Assembly: GCA_029204225.1 (NCBI GenBank)
Contig: CM055094.1
Span: 25,592,041 to 25,656,040 of the forward strand
Reading direction: 5' to 3'
Source: Diphasiastrum complanatum
Taxonomy: Eukaryota > Streptophyta > Lycopodiopsida > Lycopodiales > Lycopodiaceae
DNA length: 64,000 bases
Made by a program: the position numbers and the translations under genes. How positions within the stretch are numbered: the stretch's first letter is position 1; each line of letters begins with the position of its first letter. This document shows, in pieces, positions 61,578 to 64,000 of the stretch. The notes below the pieces were generated by a model that was not told the DNA's origin, searched no databases, and saw only the letters and a program-made list of their open reading frames with translations.

Positions 61578-62613
61578 ATGAAGATTACTAGTGATCTTCT
61601 CGAGGAAGTTGTCACTTGCACTTCAGCCAAGGAAGCTTGGGATTCATTAAAATTTATTTATGAATCCGACAACACTTCAAGAGTGCTTATGCTAAGAAAC
61701 CAAGCCTTGCAAAGCATGAGGAGAAGCAATGTTGGATCTAATTCTTGCAAACTCTCGATATATTTTTCATCTTGTGTAGATGATGTGCTAAGAAAATCAA
61801 GTTGGAAGCTTGTGTAGCTTCATCATGTTTTTGTAAAGCAACTTCATTTGGTGACTATTTTTGTAATAGTTTGAAAAATGGTGTCATAAAAGGACAAACA
61901 CCATTTAATGTAATGCAATTGAAATTCTTTGAGTCCACATGCTTTGTGCATGATCATTTCAATTTAAGGACCAAAGATTATCCTACTTCAATGAAAGGAA
62001 TAATGTTTTTTGCTCTTCAAATAATGGAGATTGCAAAATCTACATTTTTTCCACCAAAGAAGTTGTCAATGGTGGAAAAATGAGCTTTCATAAGTGGTTG
62101 ACTTGCAAAGTTGAAGGAGCACTTTCGGATCAACACCTTATTCAACTTATTGATGGAGAAGAGCCAAGTGAAGTGCAAGGAAAAGGTGAAGGGCCAAGAA
62201 CTCCAAGCAGACCTTCAAAGTCCAAGATGGAGACATCAAGGCTCAAGTTCTTTAGCAAAGGAAGGAAAGGTGAGGAGATTGACGTCTCTCATGCATTCAT
62301 CAATCCATTTGATGTTACTTTATGTGTGCAAAGTTTCAAAGTCAAGGAATTCGCATAATCAAGGAGAGATCATCAAGATCATGAAGGTACTACCAAGATC
62401 TTGGCATACTGAACTCAAAATCCTCCTTTATTCTCTTAAATCCATTTTGAGAAAGCATGATCCAGTACATATCCTTATGTTTCATGATGGATCAGTATTT
62501 ATTCTTTTATTCTATGTAAATAATCTCCTTTTTCATAAAGATGATGCAAGAAGTTTTGGCAATTCCAAGCTAGAATTGGGTTGGGGGCCAATAATGTTAG
62601 ATCTTGGTCCCTA
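61578..62613 (+). pseudogene. Copia I mosaic relic (gag, integrase, RT pieces)
   Basis: Within 1 kb the plus strand holds three collinear copia pieces with large deletions between them. 61578-61740 is gag (CTSAKEAWDSLKFIYESDNT, then SRVLMLRNQ). 61865-62010 is integrase C-terminus (GQTPFNVMQLKFFESTCFVH). 62430-62550 is reverse transcriptase near the active site (DGSVFILLFYVNNLLFHKDD), in which the YVDD box is altered to YVNN. All are broken by stops and shifts. Confidence 0.7.
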
Positions 62614-62893
62614 ACATTCAATTTTGGATATTAAGTAGATTATGCTCCACTTTTCTTGTTTTATTTTATTTAGTTTAGCATTCTAATCCATTTCTAAGAA
62701 GTTTTCACATGGATCTATGTGAAGGAAACTAAGTCTAATCGCAGGGCTTTGACCCGACTGCCTAGTAATGGTAATCGTGTTCAGATATCACTGTTGCAGA
62801 ATGAAAGGCCGGATAGAGCCAACTTAACAGGAGTAGCTACTGCTTCTCTCTGTCGGTCTAATTCTCTTCTAGGCCTCATATTTGCTACTGCAG

Positions 62894-63420
62894 ATTTGTT
62901 GTAAAATTCAAACTTGTAAATAGTAGATAATGTTGAATAAAAAACAACAACGGAAATTTATCTACTGATGGCATGCATTCAAGTATTACATATCATACAC
63001 ATTACTGAACAGAACATAGAGAAAATGGCTTCTATTTTAGAACTGAATTTACAATAAAATTCTTGAGTGATATTTGTTTCCCAAATCAGCGCGAGAGAGA
63101 TGTTCTCTTCTCGCGAATAGTATGACTAGCTACTGCTAATCTGTAAACTCGCTTTGGAGCTATATTAAACTGTCTGTCTGTATTCTGTCAGTGACTATGT
63201 GTGTCTTCTGCATCTTCTATCTGCACCCTTCGTTGATCTCTTTATATAATCAATCCAGGAGATTAATTAAGTTAGAAGATCTAATAAAAAAAATGCATTA
63301 GCCTTAACCGAAGCTGATTCCAGTTTTTTGTCATTGTCCTTTGTGCCTTTTGTCCATTGCGCTTGTGCCTTCACGCTGTAGGACTTTGCTTTTGCTTAAA
63401 GATTCTTCTTAGTTTGTAAG
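62894..63420 (-). repeat. Probable LTR-like block related to copia B LTR
   Basis: The order TGTTGTAAAA, ACAACGGAA, ATTCAAGTA and the following hairpin module parallels 12186-13060. A TATA-like TTATATAAT lies at about 63241-63249. No primer-binding site is adjacent, so the assignment rests on weak similarity and the shared module. Confidence 0.35.
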
Positions 63421-63424
63421 GGCA

Positions 63425-63870
63425 GTGTCGCCTTTTTTGTTTTTGAGGACACCTTTGTTCTTCAAGGGCACCTTCGCTTTTTCCCAAAAAAGGAGAAAAA
63501 GGAGAAAAATGTGAAGGTAGGTCTGAAAATGATTTTAAGGCATTTTAAAGACAGTGTCGCTTTTTTTCGAAAGGCAAAAAACGCGACAGTATGGTAGAAA
63601 TATTTTCTAAGGGCAGTGCCCCTTTTTCTAAGGAGGCAAAAAAATGCTACAGTAGAACAATGTCCCTTTTCTAAGGGTAGGTGTCGCTTTTTCGGAAAGG
63701 CGAAAAAGGCAGAAGGGCGAAAAAGCCGACCATAGGGCAGAAACAGTTCTAAGGCTAACGTCACTTTTCTAAGGGTAAGTGTCCATTTTTCTAAGGGTCT
63801 CAACCTTTCCAAGGCATTTTAGGGACAGTGTCTCCTTTTTCGCAAAAATGCGAAAAATGCGACAGTGTCA
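63425..63870. repeat. Hairpin-module repeat, locus 5 (largest)
   Basis: Repeated words include CAGTGTCGC, TTTTTCTAAGGG and GGCGAAAAAGGC. Two clear inverted pairs are ACAGTGTCGCTTTTTTT against AAAAACGCGACAGT (63551-63590) and GACAGTGTCTCCTTTTTCGC against GCGAAAAATGCGACAGTGTC (63824-63869). The 116-codon minus-strand frame over 63462-63812 is a product of the repeat. Confidence 0.75.
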
Positions 63871-64000
63871 GGAAAAGTTCTCAGAATTACTTTCTAAGTG
63901 TTTTAGACCTAGGGATGAATTTTCTTCATGACTTAAAAATGCAAACTGTGCGAAACCTAGTTCAAAATGCACAGTTGCGAAAAACAGCAAAGGAAAAGCT

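Noticed and set aside
63462-63812. 116-codon minus-strand frame
   Set aside because: Low-complexity product of the hairpin-module repeat.

Overview
The window is nuclear DNA of a land plant with a large, repeat-rich genome. I recognise only two host genes in 64 kb; most of the rest is decayed transposon sequence. The evidence for a plant is an ACR9-type ACT-repeat protein, an F-box/kelch protein, GT-AG introns up to 4.9 kb, Ty1/copia elements primed by initiator tRNA-Met, and a plant-type BED/hAT relic. Very long CT/GA tracts, low gene density and a transposase-like fragment of a type I do not associate with flowering plants make a non-flowering plant such as a fern possible, but the sequence does not prove it.

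Layout. 1-2.1 kb: short repeats and a Ty3/gypsy protease relic. 2.8-4.0 kb: intronless F-box/kelch gene on the minus strand, with a GA/CT-rich upstream region to about 6 kb. 6.3-15.7 kb: a cluster of broken copia elements (A on plus, B and C on minus) with paired LTR copies. 15.7-20.8 kb: no recognisable gene. 20.8-28.3 kb: copia D (plus) abutting copia F (minus), with the F primer-binding site and LTR. 29.4-31 kb: dead hAT transposon with an internal tandem triplication. 32.8-42.8 kb: the ACR9-like gene, six coding exons on the minus strand, with old gypsy and copia pieces in intron 4. 43-48.4 kb: mostly non-coding, with a pair of GC-rich hairpins and a dense CACGTG cluster. 48.45-48.92 kb: a 24-bp minisatellite. 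49.4-52.5 kb: copia E, a close relative of C. 52.5-56.1 kb: gypsy protease relic, hairpin-rich module, a small copia RT piece and an unclassified transposase-like relic. 56.3-59.1 kb: copia G and H, one nested in the other. 59.1-61.5 kb: nothing recognised. 61.5-64 kb: copia relic I and an LTR-like block carrying the hairpin module.

The two host genes are unrelated in function: one probable SCF-type ubiquitin ligase adaptor and one probable amino-acid-sensing ACT-repeat protein. No retroelement here looks capable of moving by itself. Each has a truncation, frameshift, stop codon or altered catalytic motif. The most unusual signals are a hairpin-forming module that recurs at five places beside or inside LTR-like sequence, two copia copies that share the same two stop codons, a conserved region of unknown function in a copia lineage without reverse transcriptase, and the unclassified transposase-like relic near 54.7-55.8 kb.
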